DNA of 64,000 nt from contig NC_083346.1 in NCBI RefSeq assembly GCF_019175385.1, positions 83,528,543 through 83,592,542 of the forward strand, given 5' to 3'. How positions within the stretch are numbered: the stretch's first letter is position 1; each line of letters starts with the position of its first letter. This document shows positions 45,301 through 57,841 of the stretch, one piece after another. Source of the stretch: Lycium barbarum. Lineage: Eukaryota; Streptophyta; Magnoliopsida; Solanales; Solanaceae. A program made the position numbers and the translations under genes. Below the pieces are notes generated by a model. The model saw nothing but the letters and a program-made list of their open reading frames with translations. It did no database searches and was not told where the DNA came from.

Positions 45301-45475
45301 GTATATATGTATGTGTGTATTATTTTGATAGCCGAAGGGCTTATGTATATAAAGGTAATTATGTTTCCAAATGAGAAATGATTTTCTTATGATATGAGTA
45401 TGATAAGTAAGGGAATGAGTGGTGCTCGGTGGTTAGCCCCAGGTACTCGTCACGGCCCCTAGTCGGGTCGTGACA
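42391..45475 (+). mobile_element. Element F: solo LTR (3.1 kb) inserted in G's LTR
   Basis: Starts TGTTACACCTCAGAG, ends AGTCGGGTCGTGACA. It is flanked by ATTGT (42386-42390) and ATTGC (45476-45480), a TSD with one mismatch. It has no interior. It is a diverged relative of C's LTR, with an ACGGNCCGT array (42751-42855), a polypyrimidine leader-like stretch, AGGTATGTAAG at 43614 and the full hairpin module (45069-45260: GTAC/GTAC, CGTCC/GGACG, CACTCC/GGAGGTG, GACGGG/CCCGTC). The terminal hairpin is GTCACGGCCC/GGGTCGTGAC. A tandem pair GAAGCCTTGGTAGGGC lies at about 44659 and 44692. Confidence 0.9.
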
Positions 45476-47107
45476 ATTGCACTGAGTATGTAAGGCATTA
45501 ATAAAATGATCATGATAGAAAAATCATAAGTCATAAGGTGAGGATATAACCTGCGTGACTTTTATGGGTGAATACATTTCATAAATATATCATATATATA
45601 TAAACATAGTACATGTATCATCACAGCGCATATATCATTGCATCATATAATTATCATCGTTAACCCACGTCCGGGTAACCATCATATGCCGCCCACTAGT
45701 GGTGATCATGTCCGGCCTTTTAGGCGTGGTGGAATCATAAGCAGCCCGCCTTACCGGTGACATGTCCGGCCATTTAGGCACGGTGGAATCACAAGCAGCC
45801 CGCCTTACCGTTGAAATGTCCGGCCATTTAGGCACGGTGGAATTGCATCATCATATACCCATCATAAACTTAACATTTTCATACATTGCATAGGCATATC
45901 ATAAACTTACATTATTGTACATCTCATAAACATATCATTACTTAGCATCATTATACATTTATCATCAAAACATACATTAGAACTTGAAGGCAACTATGGC
46001 TATGTCGGGGTGACATAAGGTCGTGAACCCCCGATTCCGTTATGGAGCATTCATGAGCATTCTGCCTCATCTTGAAGGAATTAGCATATAAGGTGAGTGT
46101 ATACAATGAACAATATCAATGTATCATAATAAGAATCATTAGCTTTGTAGAAACATAATATCATGGGCCTTAGACTCTTTAGACTTGGACTCATCATTAT
46201 CATGCTCGTAACATATCTCTTATCTTGTCTCATATGAAGCTTTTTACCAAGATTGACTCATAGTTTTTGGACGTAGGAAAGTCATGAAGAGATAAACAAT
46301 ATCATGTCATAAGAATCATGCCTTAGAAAGAAGGGACTAGCCTAACATACCTCTTTCGTTTAGCTACTCTATCATTTGATCGTTCTTCTTCGTTGCTCAC
46401 GTCTTTACCTTCAAGGGAGTTCATACTCATATTAGATAATCGATAACATAAGCGTGTTTGAACTAAGCTAGAAACATTTGGGCAACGTCTCCTTTATTTA
46501 TACTACTTTCTCCATATCATACATCAACTCCCAAACGTTAATAACAACATTCATAATATCATCATCAATAACTTTTATCAAATTCCTCATTATCCAATCC
46601 CCACAATTTCCTCTCAAAGTCATCCATAATCATGATCATAGCACAACATTACATTCATTCTCATCTAACATTTCTCTCATGCTCTCCACATCATTCATAA
46701 CATTTTTATAAGCACAACATATCAAAGATCATGACTCATCTCAAGCTACTACTCAAAATCTGATTATTTTCATCTTTATAACCCATTTTCTATTTCCTTT
46801 CATAATCTATGTCTTCCAACCTCTCAATACCTTAAACAACATGGAATGATCCTGAAACTTACCTTAGATAGTGTGGGAATGAGCCTTGAGTTGAAATACT
46901 TCACTTGAGCCAAAACCCTAGTTTCACTCCCAAGAGAATTCTTGACTTGGAGGAACCCTAGTGAGGTTCTTGCACTTGATTCACTTGAATTCTTGATATT
47001 GATCTTTGCTTTCCTTTGTATTGTTGTATATGAAGTGTGTGGAACCCTATAGAAGCTTGGAGAGAAGTGGAGAAGTGGAAAGAATGATAAAATAAAGTGG
47101 GAACATG

Positions 47108-47115
47108 TATTTATA
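47108..47115 (-). promoter_or_regulatory. G LTR: TATA box
   Basis: TATAAATA on the minus strand, 22-30 bases downstream of the palindrome array. It is degraded to AATAAATA in the 3' LTR (about 32798-32805). Best core-promoter match among the C/F/G group. Confidence 0.6.
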
Positions 47116-47137
47116 GTTGCAACTTAATCAGTCCGTC

Positions 47138-47345
47138 GGGACTTATACGGACCACTTATACCGTCCGTATAACATTATACGGTCCATATAAGTGTCTGTG
47201 GTTCACCACCATGGAAAACATTGTTGTTGTTGGGTTATACGGACCTTTATACGGTCTGTATAAAGTTCCACGGTCCGTATAAGTGACCGTGGTTCACCAT
47301 CAGGCAAAATACCGCTTATGTTGTTTGTTATACGGACCCTTATCT
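47138..47345 (-). promoter_or_regulatory. G LTR: ACGGNCCGT palindrome array
   Basis: Repeated TATACGG-N-CCGTATA-type palindromes, some decayed (ACCGTCCG, ACGGTCTG), interleaved with GTTCACCA. They lie directly upstream of the TATA box on the minus strand. The counterpart in the 3' LTR (32830-33026 and 36629-36655) received the H insertion. Confidence 0.6.
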
Positions 47346-47514
47346 CCACTTGTCCGATCATTCCTTATCTCATCAATTCATATGGCTTCAAAATCTTAGC
47401 GTATGCATTCTAAGACCACTAAATATCCGTCTTATAGTCTTAAGAACTTCTTGTTACCCTTAAGCTCGCATTGCTTCATTCACCACTACGACATGAAATT
47501 TCCTAGGTGTAACA

Positions 47515-47765
47515 CTACCCGTCCAAAGTTGACTAAAAATCTGCCCAAAATTCTACCAACTTTTTTCTAAATTTTCGACAAATTTATATTCTTCGATTTG
47601 CTTGGTCCCGAAGTCTCCCACAGCTTGTTATATGAAGTTAATCCCTCGTAACCATATGTTTGGCACATATAATCTCATATATCCTTGAAGGTAACTCCAG
47701 TAACTGTACTTAAAACAACCATAAATACTTATAAATTTCAACATACAAGACTACAACGTGTAACA
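47515..47765 (-). repeat. E 3' LTR, inner end
   Basis: Matches 58852-59093 of E's 5' LTR (GTCCAAAGTTGACTAAAAA to the GTGTAACA end). It is the inner remainder of the LTR whose outer part is 21200-21961. Confidence 0.88.
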
Positions 47766-47947
47766 TTCTCCCCCCCCCCCCCCCTCAAAAGCATTCATCC
47801 TCGAATGTTGAAGTAGAGTTCGTTCAGAGGGAAATGTCGATATTCTTACCTGCATTTACGGGTATTTTACTTTACTCACTGGCAGTCTTACCTGCTTATT
47901 TAAAAACTACACTTATGTGAATTGTGCAGTTTATCCTTCTTCTTATC
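47766..47947 (-). other. E: PPT with a long G-run, pre-PPT hairpin, start of interior
   Basis: On the minus strand the PPT contains 15 consecutive G (47770-47784), far longer than the six or seven of other elements. It is preceded by a weakened hairpin (CATTCGAGGATGAATG, 47791-47809). The remaining ~135 bases are non-coding and end at the I insertion; TTATC (47943-47947) is I's left TSD. Confidence 0.75.
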
Positions 47948-50900
47948 TGTTATATTCCGCATTTTGCACATTCGGATATTTTAAGGTAATTGCGACAATG
48001 TTAAGGACAAGGCTATATTATGACCTTGTTTAATACATAAATTGTTTATGAAAAATTTTGATGTGAAAATATTAAGAATGGTCAGGGGTAGAAATGAAAA
48101 TTCGCAAGATGGCTCATAAAAATGTGGAGGAAGCCTAAGGGCAAATTTGGAATTGGGAAATAAATTTTCATGAATTACAAAACAAAAACAAAAAAGTGGG
48201 CTTGAATTGTTGGACCATTTGGCCGTCCAACATGAAATGGGCCATGGCCCACATGGAATTAAAATAAGTAGCCCAAAAGATGACTTATTAGTCATAATAT
48301 TTATCTTTTATGCTTGGAAGTTTCAAGAAATTTGGAGAGGAGACAAGAGAGGCCATTCGGCCATGGCCTTGGCCGAGCAACTCCATGGAGAAATTAACCA
48401 GGAATTTTTTTTTCTTCTAGCTTTTCTACCAATTGGGATGTCCTTAACAACATGGAATGGTTGTTGGAGCAAGCAAACCATTTATTTGTGCAAACATACA
48501 CCCCTAGCCAAGTGGAGAGATTTGTGAAGAAAGGTATGTATTCAATCTTCTTTTACACATGTCATGGATGAGTTGTGAATATTGTAGTGTGTAGAAATGA
48601 ATGAAATTCATGAGGTATGGGTATGTTGGTGTTGGCCGTGTACATGTAGTGTATGGCCGAATATAGAGTGTTTTGTATAGATATGGTGAATTGATTTTAT
48701 TTGGTATTTTGATTGATATAGTTGTGGATTCCATGATGAAAATGAGGATTTAATGGTTGGAAATGAAGTTGTAATCGTTTGCGGATTATGGAAGAAGTTA
48801 ATGTGATATTAGTATGGTTCCTTATAATTATAAGAATAGAGCCGCTAATGTGTATGTTGTAAATATATTTCATGAATATTGGAAATGAGACATGTGTTTG
48901 GAAGATTGTAAGTTGGGTTGTCATAATTGAATTTGAAAGAAGGAAGTGTGTTGTTATGGTTTCTGTTGCTTTTGGAAGGCTTCGGGTGAAATGACATATT
49001 GGCTAGATCGTTTGAATATTGTATGACTTGTTTGACGAATTCTTGAATTGTGTTTGTAAGGTCTTGGGCAAATATTTGACTGTGTAAGCATTGATGTTGG
49101 CTTGACTATACGTGATGGAATTGAATATAAATGAAATGTCGTTGAATTGTGTGGCAAGAGTTGTTAATGTTAGAATATATTCTGGATTGATTGTTAAAGT
49201 TGCTAGTATGATTGTTGGTATTGTTGTTGTTAAATTGGCCGAGATAGATTCTCGGGGATGTTGTATTTACAGGGGAAATGCTGCCGAAATTTCGGTAGAA
49301 TATAAGCGAATTCATTTGAAAGACTAAGACAAGTATATGTCAATGAATCTAATGATTATGTCAATTCTCTTGAATGTAGACAAGCAAGTTTGGGACAAAT
49401 AAGCGTAGCTAATAGGACGTGGAGCAGGTATGTAAGGCTTACCCTTTCTTTCTTTTGGCATGTCCTAGAGCAAGTAAGGTATGATACGTATCTTGAGGTA
49501 ATTCTACTCTTGATTCCGAGTTCGTTTATGATGCTTATGCACTTCTTGATATGATTACACTTAATATGATCAAGCTTATTACATGATTGGACAACGAGAT
49601 GAGCGTGAAGAGTTTTGTTCCTAAAAGAGTTCTGTATGTGTCAATGTTCGAAGTTCTATTTGATATGTTTCCGTATGGAATTCGAGAGACATTTGATATG
49701 ACCAATGTCTTGATTTTCACATGATAGCACGTTTGATTATTCTGTTCAGTCCTTGATATATTTTGATACGTGCTTATGATTCCAAAGTTCTGTCCCTAAA
49801 GGAATTCTGTAAGTATCTATGTCCCTAACGTTTGTAAAAGATCTCGGATTCGGTTTGAAATGTTCGTAAAAGTTGTGTAGTAAAAATGTCCATAACTTTC
49901 ACATACTAACTCCGATTGACTTGAAACGTGTTTATCGATAAGTGTATGTATCTATCGAGTCTTGATTTATGTGCATATGGTTTCTCACTACTCTGCTCGT
50001 GCACGCCTCAATGTATCTTTCACTGAGTCCCGGGCCAGGACACGTTATCGTGCGCATTCCTCTGCATCTTTCACTGAGTCTCGGGCCAAGAAATGTTCTC
50101 GTGCGCACTGCACTGCATTGTTCACCGAGTCCCTCATAGGCGGGCCGGGACACGTTATATGAATATGTATATGATGATGTGATAATACGGGGATGGCGGC
50201 CAGGATGGCATATGATAACTCTATTTACCGAGACTCGCACTAGAGGGCCGGGACACGTTATATGTATATATGATACATGATGTTGCATACGTGATTCTAT
50301 CCACCGAGTCCCTCACTGGAGGGCCGGGACACGTTACATGCATATATGATATATGATTTTGGCTTATGATGATTCTGTTCACCGCGTCCCTCACGAGAGG
50401 GCCGGGATCTGTTACATGCATATATATGACATATGATTCTGGCATATATGATTTGTGTTTGAAAAGTAAGCATTTTGGCATTCCATACCCTCTGTACTTC
50501 TTCTGATATACGATATCGGCATACATGATCTGTGCCAGGAAAACAAATATTCTAACATTTTGGATCCGCTCTCCTTCTGACATATGACTTTGGCATATAT
50601 GATCTGTGTCTGGGAAACAAGTATTCTGATATCCGGGATCTGCACGTTTTCTGACATGTGACCTCTGTATGCACGATTTGTGATTAGAAAACAAGCACTT
50701 TGGTAATCTGGATAATGTACTCACTCTTGTACTGTTTGTTTCGGTTATGGTTATGTTTCCTGTATTTCATGCTTTACATACTCAGTACATATTCTGTACT
50801 GACCCCCTTTCTTCGAGGGGCTGCGTTTCATGCCGCGCAGGTACACCCAGATGAGTAGAAGCCAATATAGAAGATGTTCTAGCGGCGTTGGCAAGCTCCA

Positions 50901-51238
50901 CTTGCTCCTGGAGTGCTGCCGAGTCAGAGTATATGTGTTATGATTTCTGATTTATGTTAGAGACTTTGCAGACAAAGTGTGGGTATAGAATGTCAGTTTT
51001 GTAAGCGGCTCCATCAGCCGATATGTCATTTGTGTTATGTGATAAGTTCCATATGATTACAGATTTCGTTGATTTGAGGATAAAGAAGAAGAATATTTTT
51101 GAAAGCCTACTATGTACTTTATGTTTATTTGATTTAAAAGTTTGACAAGATTATGTGTGTACTAAGGGTCAGAGGGTTCGCTCGGCCCTAAGTAAGGCTC
51201 GGGTGCCCATCACACCCTAGTAAGGTTAGGGTGTGACA
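47948..51238 (+). mobile_element. Element I: solo LTR (3.3 kb) inserted in E
   Basis: Starts TGTTATATTCCGCATTTTGC, ends GGTTAGGGTGTGACA, with perfect TSD TTATC (47943-47947 and 51239-51243). It is D-type throughout: AGGTATGTAAGGC at 49428, a hairpin array 50014-50415 with seven or so units (CACTGAGTCCCGGG, CACCGAGTCCCTCACTGGAGGG and others), the hairpin module near 50781-50840, and the terminal hairpin TCACACCCTA/TAGGGTGTGA. Apparent frames inside match D's LTR frames only through shared ancestry and carry no conserved product. Confidence 0.92.
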
Positions 51239-51319
51239 TTATCATTCAGAAATTCTTGTTCTCTTCGATCTCTGCATATCCTTCTTACGCTTCACAGATA
51301 TTCCCGGCCTTTGTCTTAG
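51239..51319 (-). other. E: interior fragment between I and J
   Basis: About 76 non-coding bases of E, starting with I's right TSD copy and ending with CTTAG (51315-51319), the left TSD of J. No feature recognised. Confidence 0.75.
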
Positions 51320-53387
51320 TGTTACATCCCGTATTTTCATGTGTTGGAAAGCGTGCGAGTTAACTGATATTAGTAACGAAAACAAGGTTATCCTTCCAAT
51401 CTTATGGGTGGTTGTAGTGATGGCACAGATGTGTTATGAAGTTATACAAATCGAAGAAAATAAGTTTTGTTGAGGTTCGAAATTTATTTGATGAAATACG
51501 GTCCAAGCTAAAATATCCCGTAATTTTGGACTAGAAAAATTTAATCGTCCAATATGAGCAAAATTACCCGAGCCCGGAGAATTCGATCATATTCAAGGAT
51601 GAAAATCCAGAGCTCGGTGTACAAAGAGTTTGAGGTCCCGAAATAATTTAGGAGTTAACAAGTGTGACCACGGTGATGGAGAATAATATTTTGTGTGTAC
51701 CATAAGGGGGTGAGGTAGTGCTATGCCACATGATTTATGATAATGAGTATATGAAGTGATAAATATCTAAGTAAATTGAGATCAAGAAATTAATTATGTG
51801 TGTAATTGACTAAATGTCGGATTGTAGTGTGGATAAAGAATTCAAAAAAATATAAGGATAAGTGTCAAACATTATCCACGTGGCAGTGGCTGGACTTGGA
51901 TGACATAATTTTAGTGAATGAGTCATAGCCATTTTAATTGGCATAGTGGCACATGGAAAGAGTAGCTCACGGCAATTAAGAGGTCTTTAGACAATATTGT
52001 TGCAAAATTTCCTTGGGATCTTTTCTTAATAGCCTTCAAATGAATAGCACTTATGTGCAGCAACATTCCAATATATTAGAGGCTATACGTACAGATTTCC
52101 TCTCCTCTTAATTGAATTTTTAGGAGGTACAAAGGCAGCAACAATGATCCTTGACGAAATATGAAGAACAAACATACGGGTTTTACTCACCTTTTTGATC
52201 CATTGTTCCGTTTTGTTGTGTTGTTAACTCCGAGCTTTCAAGTAAGAAGAAGATCATTTCTTGGCATATAAGGTAAGAAATCCACTCTCCTAGATGTATT
52301 TGATTTATCCAAGTCATATCTACGTTGCTAGATGAAGGAATTACGAAAATTATATCGGAAATCGGATAAATTGTTGTTGTCATCATATGGGCTGTTTTGG
52401 AGGAGATTAAGAATGGATTTGATTCTATTTGGATATGTATTTATTGATATTGTTATTGGTAGTGTGATTGATATTTTGGCTAAATTGTGGGAATTGATGA
52501 AATAAACACGAACTTGAAAATAAAATCGCCATTTGGAAAGAGTTGAATTTGTGAGCTGTTTTCTTGTTATAATCATATGATATAAGGATATAATTTGTAG
52601 CAAATGACTTCCTTATCTTGTTGAGAGTGTTATTAAGATAATAAAGAAGCATACAAAAGGTGACATTGGTTGTATAGATCCTACTTCGAGCTTGACGATC
52701 ATTATAAAGTTTTATGAAGTCATTATGGATATAGATGTTGTGTTGTTGAGATTTATTTTTGTTGTTGGGCTGTTATGGTGACATACTGAATTGGGAGATG
52801 CTAATGATATAGGGGAGATGCTGCCCGTTACATTTTAGAATTAAGTAATCAATTGATATTTACGATATACGAAAGCCTTCTTAAGTTATGTGCATATTTT
52901 ACGATTATAGGTTTGGCACATTAATTGTGGAAGTTCGTGGTTGGACTAAGTTCTTGAATGACGTGAGGTATGTAAAGTTAACCCTTCTTTCTTTTTGGCA
53001 TGATCTTTATGAAACGAACAGACGATGTGTATATGATTCCAAAGAAATTCCTATTCTTAGAGCCACTAGGATGGCTAATGTTCTTGATTCCCAGAACTTA
53101 CTTTATTATGTTTTGATACGTACATATGGTTCCAGAGTTCTATTTTGATATAATTCACAGTGACATTCGAAAGGTATTTGATTTGAATATTGTCTTGATT
53201 TGCAAATGATGATTCGTTTTGATTATTCCATTGAGTCTAAGATATGATTTAAATTGCATATAGTTGCTCACTACTCTACTCGTGCGTGCCTCAATATGTC
53301 TTTCACTGAGTCCCGGGCCAGGACACGTTTTCGTGCACAGTTTCACTGCATTGTTCACCGAGTCCCTCACTAGAGGGCCGGGACACG

Positions 53388-53455
<68 letters not shown>

Positions 53456-54270
53456 TGATGATGTGATGGTGTGATGATGTGATTATGGCGCCAAGGATGG
53501 TATGTGGCGACCTTATTCACCGAGTCCCTCACTAGAGGGCTGGGACACGTTATATACATGATATATGATATTGATATGCATGATTTTCATTTCATAAGGC
53601 AAGTGTATTGATGTTTTAAAAGTCATACTTATTTCTGGTAATCTCTATTTCAGTTATGATCCTCTTTACTGTATTTCATGCTTTAAATACTCACTACATA
53701 TTTCGTACTGACCCCCTTTCTTCGGGGGGCTGCGTTTCATGCCCGCAGGTACAGATACTCGCTTTGGTGATCTTCCAGCTTAGGATTCCCTTTCAGCTTT
53801 CTTGGAGAGCTCCGTTGTTCCGGAGCCTATACTTTTGATACAGATCTTATGATGTATACGTATATGTTTATCCAGGGGTACGGCGGGGCCCTGTCCCGTC
53901 ATATTTCACTGTTAGTACTCTTAGAGGTCTGTAGACATATGTGTGGGTTGTGTATAAGTTCTGTTCAGCTGTGTCTATACGATGTGCTATGATATGATGT
54001 TCGTCTGTAGTGGCAGCCTTGTTGGCTTGCATATGATATTGATATGTCGTGGCAGCCTTGTCGGCTTGCGTAACATTTTATGATTTGATTTGTTGTGACT
54101 CCTCAGGAGAGAGTTTATCTGGATATATATACATGACGACTTTATGAACCTTGGAGTTCTTTTGCAAGTTTCCATATTGTTCTTAGATTCAGTTTGATTA
54201 TATCAAACTGGTACGTAGACGAGTGTCCAGGTCGGGCACTGGTCATGGCCCACGGGGTTGGGTCGTGACA
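51320..54270 (+). mobile_element. Element J: solo LTR (3.0 kb) inserted in E
   Basis: Starts TGTTACATCCCGTATTTTC and ends GGGTTGGGTCGTGACA, with perfect TSD CTTAG (51315-51319 and 54271-54275). The 3' half resembles B's LTR: the hairpin array 53295-53560, a module at about 53690-53760, GCTCC/GGAGC near 53813, GGCGGG/CCCGTC near 53882 and GCAGCC-TTG-GGC copies. The first ~1.5 kb has no close partner in the window. It contains a (TA)n at 53389-53451. Confidence 0.92.
53389..53451. repeat. (TA)n microsatellite in J
   Basis: Pure TA repeats placed immediately after a GGGACACGTTATA array unit. The minus-strand frame through it is an artefact. Confidence 0.95.
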
Positions 54271-54561
54271 CTTAGTCACCAGCTTGTTCCCATCAAACGC
54301 GATATCTTTAATTATTTCCTTTGAGTTCTCCTTTTACTCTTAACCTTCGCCCGACTCTCACCCGATAAGTCTTTTCCCATAGTCTAGCACACTAATCTGT
54401 TGTTTTGTTCATTAATCAAGCGGGTCTCTTGATTTCATAAATGTTCGTCTTCTCTATTTATATCTATGAATCTTTTTCTTGCGATCTTATCTTTGTCTAG
54501 TTTCATAACTTCTCCTTGCATTTCCTTAGCTCATCTTGCTTCATAGCTCTCTATTGTTTTT

Positions 54562-54677
54562 CGATTGCCCCATTGTCGGGTGTCATAATTCCTCCACTAC
54601 CTTATCTAGTCAATCCTTGCGATTGCCCCATTGTCGGGTGTCATAATTCCTCCACTACCTTATCTAGTCAATCCTTG
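54562..54677. repeat. 58-bp perfect tandem duplication
   Basis: Two adjacent units beginning CGATTGCCCC at 54562 and 54620. They appear identical over their full length, so the duplication is recent relative to the decay of the surrounding element. Confidence 0.9.
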
Positions 54678-54897
54678 TCTTCGTCATGAAATACCTACAA
54701 AGTTCATCTTGTCATTCATTTCTTACTTCCCTTCTTAATGCGATAGCTTGCTCGTATGCTCATGTATGTCTACTCTTCGTATATTCGTACTGCTTTCCTT
54801 ATAGCCACATCTCTAGTCCAAGCCCATTATCTTATGCTATCAATATCTACCTTTAACGTAGGATTCATTTTACCCCAATACAATCGAAACTATGAGA

Positions 54898-54901
<4 letters not shown>

Positions 54902-54964
<63 letters not shown>
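54902..54964. repeat. (TA)n microsatellite in E's interior
   Basis: TA repeats of about 63 bases, located at the break between the gag/protease remnant and the non-coding filler of E. Confidence 0.95.
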
Positions 54965-54965
<1 letters not shown>

Positions 54966-54967
<2 letters not shown>

Positions 54968-56371
54968 GGCAAAATAGAATTCGAGTCGATCACTACATAT
55001 ATATCATGGGAAGACATTGATGATATATCTGTAACAACATTAGGGAAAGGCTCATGATCCTATTGCTCATCTAATGTATAATCACAATTCTAAGGGCCGC
55101 TTGAACTAGACACTCTTCCTCTAGTTCTACCACGACTTGCTGGTACTTGCGACCCCTGTCCCGGAGGGTGTACCAATAATGACGAACCCATTACTGATCC
55201 TGTAGGCCGAACCGTATCCCTACTACCTCGGGACGGACGCTCACGCATAATATGGCCTGACCGGCCGCAAGCATAACAAACATCTAAACCTAATCAGCAT
55301 GGTCCCCAATGTAATATACCGCACTGAGTACATCGTGGTATAGGTGGCCTTATCAGGCTTGAGTCACCCTTATACTGTATACCCGAAATTTTGGAACTCT
55401 GGCCCGGTTCGGAATAGATAGGGCGATCAAATCTCTTACTTACAAATTGGGAAGGTGCACTAGCCGCTGACTAGCCTAGCTGTCAGGAATACTGCGGCTC
55501 CTGTCCTCTTCAAAACTCGCTTATAGCTCCTGAAGATCTGGCCCTCTTACTGCTATCTCCATCACAATCACGCTCACCCTCTTGTGGCTGCCGTTGCTCT
55601 TCCAAATTATGAGCATGTGCCTGAATATAAGAAATGTCCATCTCTACCTGAAGTGAGGCCTTCAAACATTCCTTAAGAAAATGTGACCCCAAATCGCTCA
55701 CAAATCGATATACGTGGTCTCCTTTATCTGCTACCATCATTGTAGCATACCTAGCCAGAGAATTAATGCGGAGACTATACTCGTGAGCACTCATATTCCC
55801 TTATCTGAGATTCAAAATCTGATTAGCTCTGGCCCGTCGAACCTCTGGCGGCAAATAATGTCGGAGGAAAGCGTCTACAAACTCTTGCCATACTGGGGAG
55901 GTGCATTAATTCCTCTAGAGGAAATCCCGATCATATACCAATAGATTGTAACATCTCGTAATCTATAAGAAGCCAATTCTACTGACTCAGTAGCTGAAAC
56001 ATGCATTAGTCATAACGTTCTCGACATCTCATCTATAAAGCTTTGCGGGCCCTCATCCGATTTTTACCCAAAGAACTCTGGAGGGTCTAAACTAATAAAA
56101 TCACGTGCTCTTGCACTGATCGCTCTGTCACCTTGGCCCGCACCCTGCCGCTGGGCTTGAGCGGCAACTATCTGAGTTAACAACTGAATGGACTCTCTCA
56201 TTTGGTGGAGGAACTGGGAGTACTGGAGCTGAGGCTCCTTTATGAGGTCCGGGAGGGAACCTCATTCTGAGACTCACCCTTCTCTATATCTGCAGGCGGA
56301 TCTCGTTCCGTTCTCCTTTCTTCTACTGACTTGCCTTTCTGGGCGGCTGTGGCTTTTCTCTTCATAAACAT
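54966..56371 (-). pseudogene. gag: E: gag remnant running into the first residues of protease
   Basis: The start is taken as the ATG at 56369-56371 (MFMKRKATAAQKGK), two bases after GATTTCAG. This matches C and G, whose gag begins MPPKGKATAAQKxK. The capsid part is open from 55794 to 55510 (SAHEYSLRINSLARYA, RFVSDLGSHFLKECLKAS). The zinc knuckle near 55250-55290 has its last cysteine changed to arginine (CYACGRSGHIMRER). It ends around 54966 in a damaged active site (VIDSNS for LIDPGS) at a (TA)n tract. Multiple stops and frame breaks. RT, RNase H and integrase are absent, so E resembles TR-GAG elements. Confidence 0.88.
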
Positions 56372-56481
56372 TGCTGAAATCATAACGCACAATTAGGAAA
56401 AAGGGAATCCCAATGACATAGCTCTATCGCACGATCTAAGATGAGGAAATGAGGTCAATCATTCCTAAAGGTCTCACAACC

Positions 56482-56575
56482 TCCTGTTTATAAGTGTGGC
56501 GCACTGCACACCATAAATAAGACTCTGCTAGACACGGCTTGCAGACAACCCTAGGACAGAACTACTCTGATACCA
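56482..56575 (-). other. E: leader stem-loop and PBS
   Basis: PBS on the minus strand TGGTATCAGAGTA (56563-56575), one mismatch. Leader stem TCTTATTTAT (56513-56522) with ATAAACAGGA (56482-56491), partly paired. Same spacing as in C and D. Confidence 0.65.
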
Positions 56576-57779
56576 ATTTGTCACACCCCAACCTTGGTGA
56601 GGCGTGATTGGCACCCGACACCTTACGAAAACCGAGCGAACCAACTGATAACTCGCATCCTCTAGGTCTCAAATGGAAAAATAATGCCAAGAAGGCCAAC
56701 TATGAATATAAAATCATGCATACGTATATATGTAATGGGCCTGTGACGTCCACATATCCACTAACAAGACATAACTAAGTTGTACATAAAAATCTGTCTA
56801 CAAAGCCTCTATGAACATGACTGAAGTACACAAGTCGGGACAGGGCCCCTGATATACCCTCTTGTCACAAAAAAAAACATATATAACTCAGACTCGGCAA
56901 TGCTTCAGGAAGAGATGGAGCCCACCAGTCAAAACTGGTACCTGAAAGCATCCTACTGCAGATGATCCTCGTCTCGTCTACTTGCACCTGCGGGCATGAA
57001 CGCAGCGTCCACAAGAAGGGACGACGTCAGTATGAACAATGTACTGAGTATGTAAGGCATGAATAGTAGTATGATATCAGAATGAAGATAACATAAGATA
57101 AAGTAAGTAGTTATACCTCGTACTCTTCTTAAGATCCCTGTCATGTAAACTACTCGTCTACATGAAAAACATTTCATACACATCCATACACAACATACAT
57201 ACATATGCATTCGCATACACTTACTATACATACATCTGTCATCTCCATACCCGGCCCTTTCGGGACTCGGTGTCATCCGTACCCAGCCCTTTTAGGACTC
57301 GGTGTTATCCCCAACTGATCAGTGGGAGTGCAATGCATACATACATACATATACATAAAAATGCTTAAATGAAATCAACATCATCATTAGAATTATCACT
57401 ATCACTATATCCTTCCTTAGAAGATCAACTATCTTATGGTGAAGTCGACAATGTCGTGGGTGTCTCGAGAATCATGAACTTAGATAGCATTGCGAATAGA
57501 ATCATTATCTTCGCTATATCTCACATTGAAGGAACGAGTAACATGAGGTGAGACCATCAACAATAAGTAAGATCAAGGGATTCATGGAATGGCTCAATAA
57601 TTTCATAATGCTCTCAAATCATAGTTTCGAAATTTCTAGAATAGAATCATCATCATCGTCACAATCATTATAGAACATTTTCATTTAACATCATAAGAGC
57701 TTTGGAAATCTTGAATTCTTACTTTTGGGAATAAGAACATCACAGAAATATAGACGGAATCCTAGCTTAAGAATCATGC

Positions 57780-57841
57780 CTTTGAAAGAAAGGGACTAGC
57801 CTTAACATACCTTTGAAAGAAAGGGACTAGCCTTAACATAC
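57780..57841. repeat. 31-bp tandem duplication of the conserved LTR motif
   Basis: CTTTGAAAGAAAGGGACTAG and following bases occur at 57780 and 57811. On the minus strand this doubles the AGGTATGTTAAGGC + CCTTTCTTTC motif that is single in all other LTRs here. Confidence 0.85.

Larger units (their letters stand above)
21962..47514 (-). mobile_element. Element G: broken Tekay-like gag-pol retrotransposon inserted in E's LTR
   Basis: On the minus strand: 5' LTR (41932-42390 plus 45476-47514), PBS 41915-41927, leader stem-loop, gag-pol 41737 down to 37246, pre-PPT hairpin and PPT (37021-37057), and 3' LTR (36629-37020, 31554-33026 and 21962-22322). LTR ends read TGTTACAC...GTCGTGACA. The outermost ~110 bases of the 3' LTR are lost at the junction with E. 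It hosts F in the 5' LTR, and D and H in the 3' LTR. Its gag-pol has many stops, a lost protease active site, a deleted RNase H core and a mutated integrase glutamate. Confidence 0.88.
45476..47514 (-). repeat. G 5' LTR, promoter-bearing part
   Basis: Resumes G's LTR after F and ends GGTGTAACA at 47514. On the minus strand it holds, from its 5' end, the ACGGNCCGT array (47138-47345), TATAAATA (47108-47115), a pyrimidine-rich leader, CTAAGGTAAGT (about 46858-46868), the AGGTATGT motif near 46350, and GC-rich array units (CCGGCCATTTAGGCACGG three times, 45700-45840). Confidence 0.88.
54271..54965 (-). other. E: non-coding interior between gag remnant and PPT side
   Basis: No pol motif is visible. 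The minus strand is purine-rich, like the interiors of B and D. It includes a 58-bp tandem duplication (54562-54619 and 54620-54677, CGATTGCCCCATTGTCGGG in each) and (TA)n at 54902-54964, which marks the point where the protease reading ends. Confidence 0.7.
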
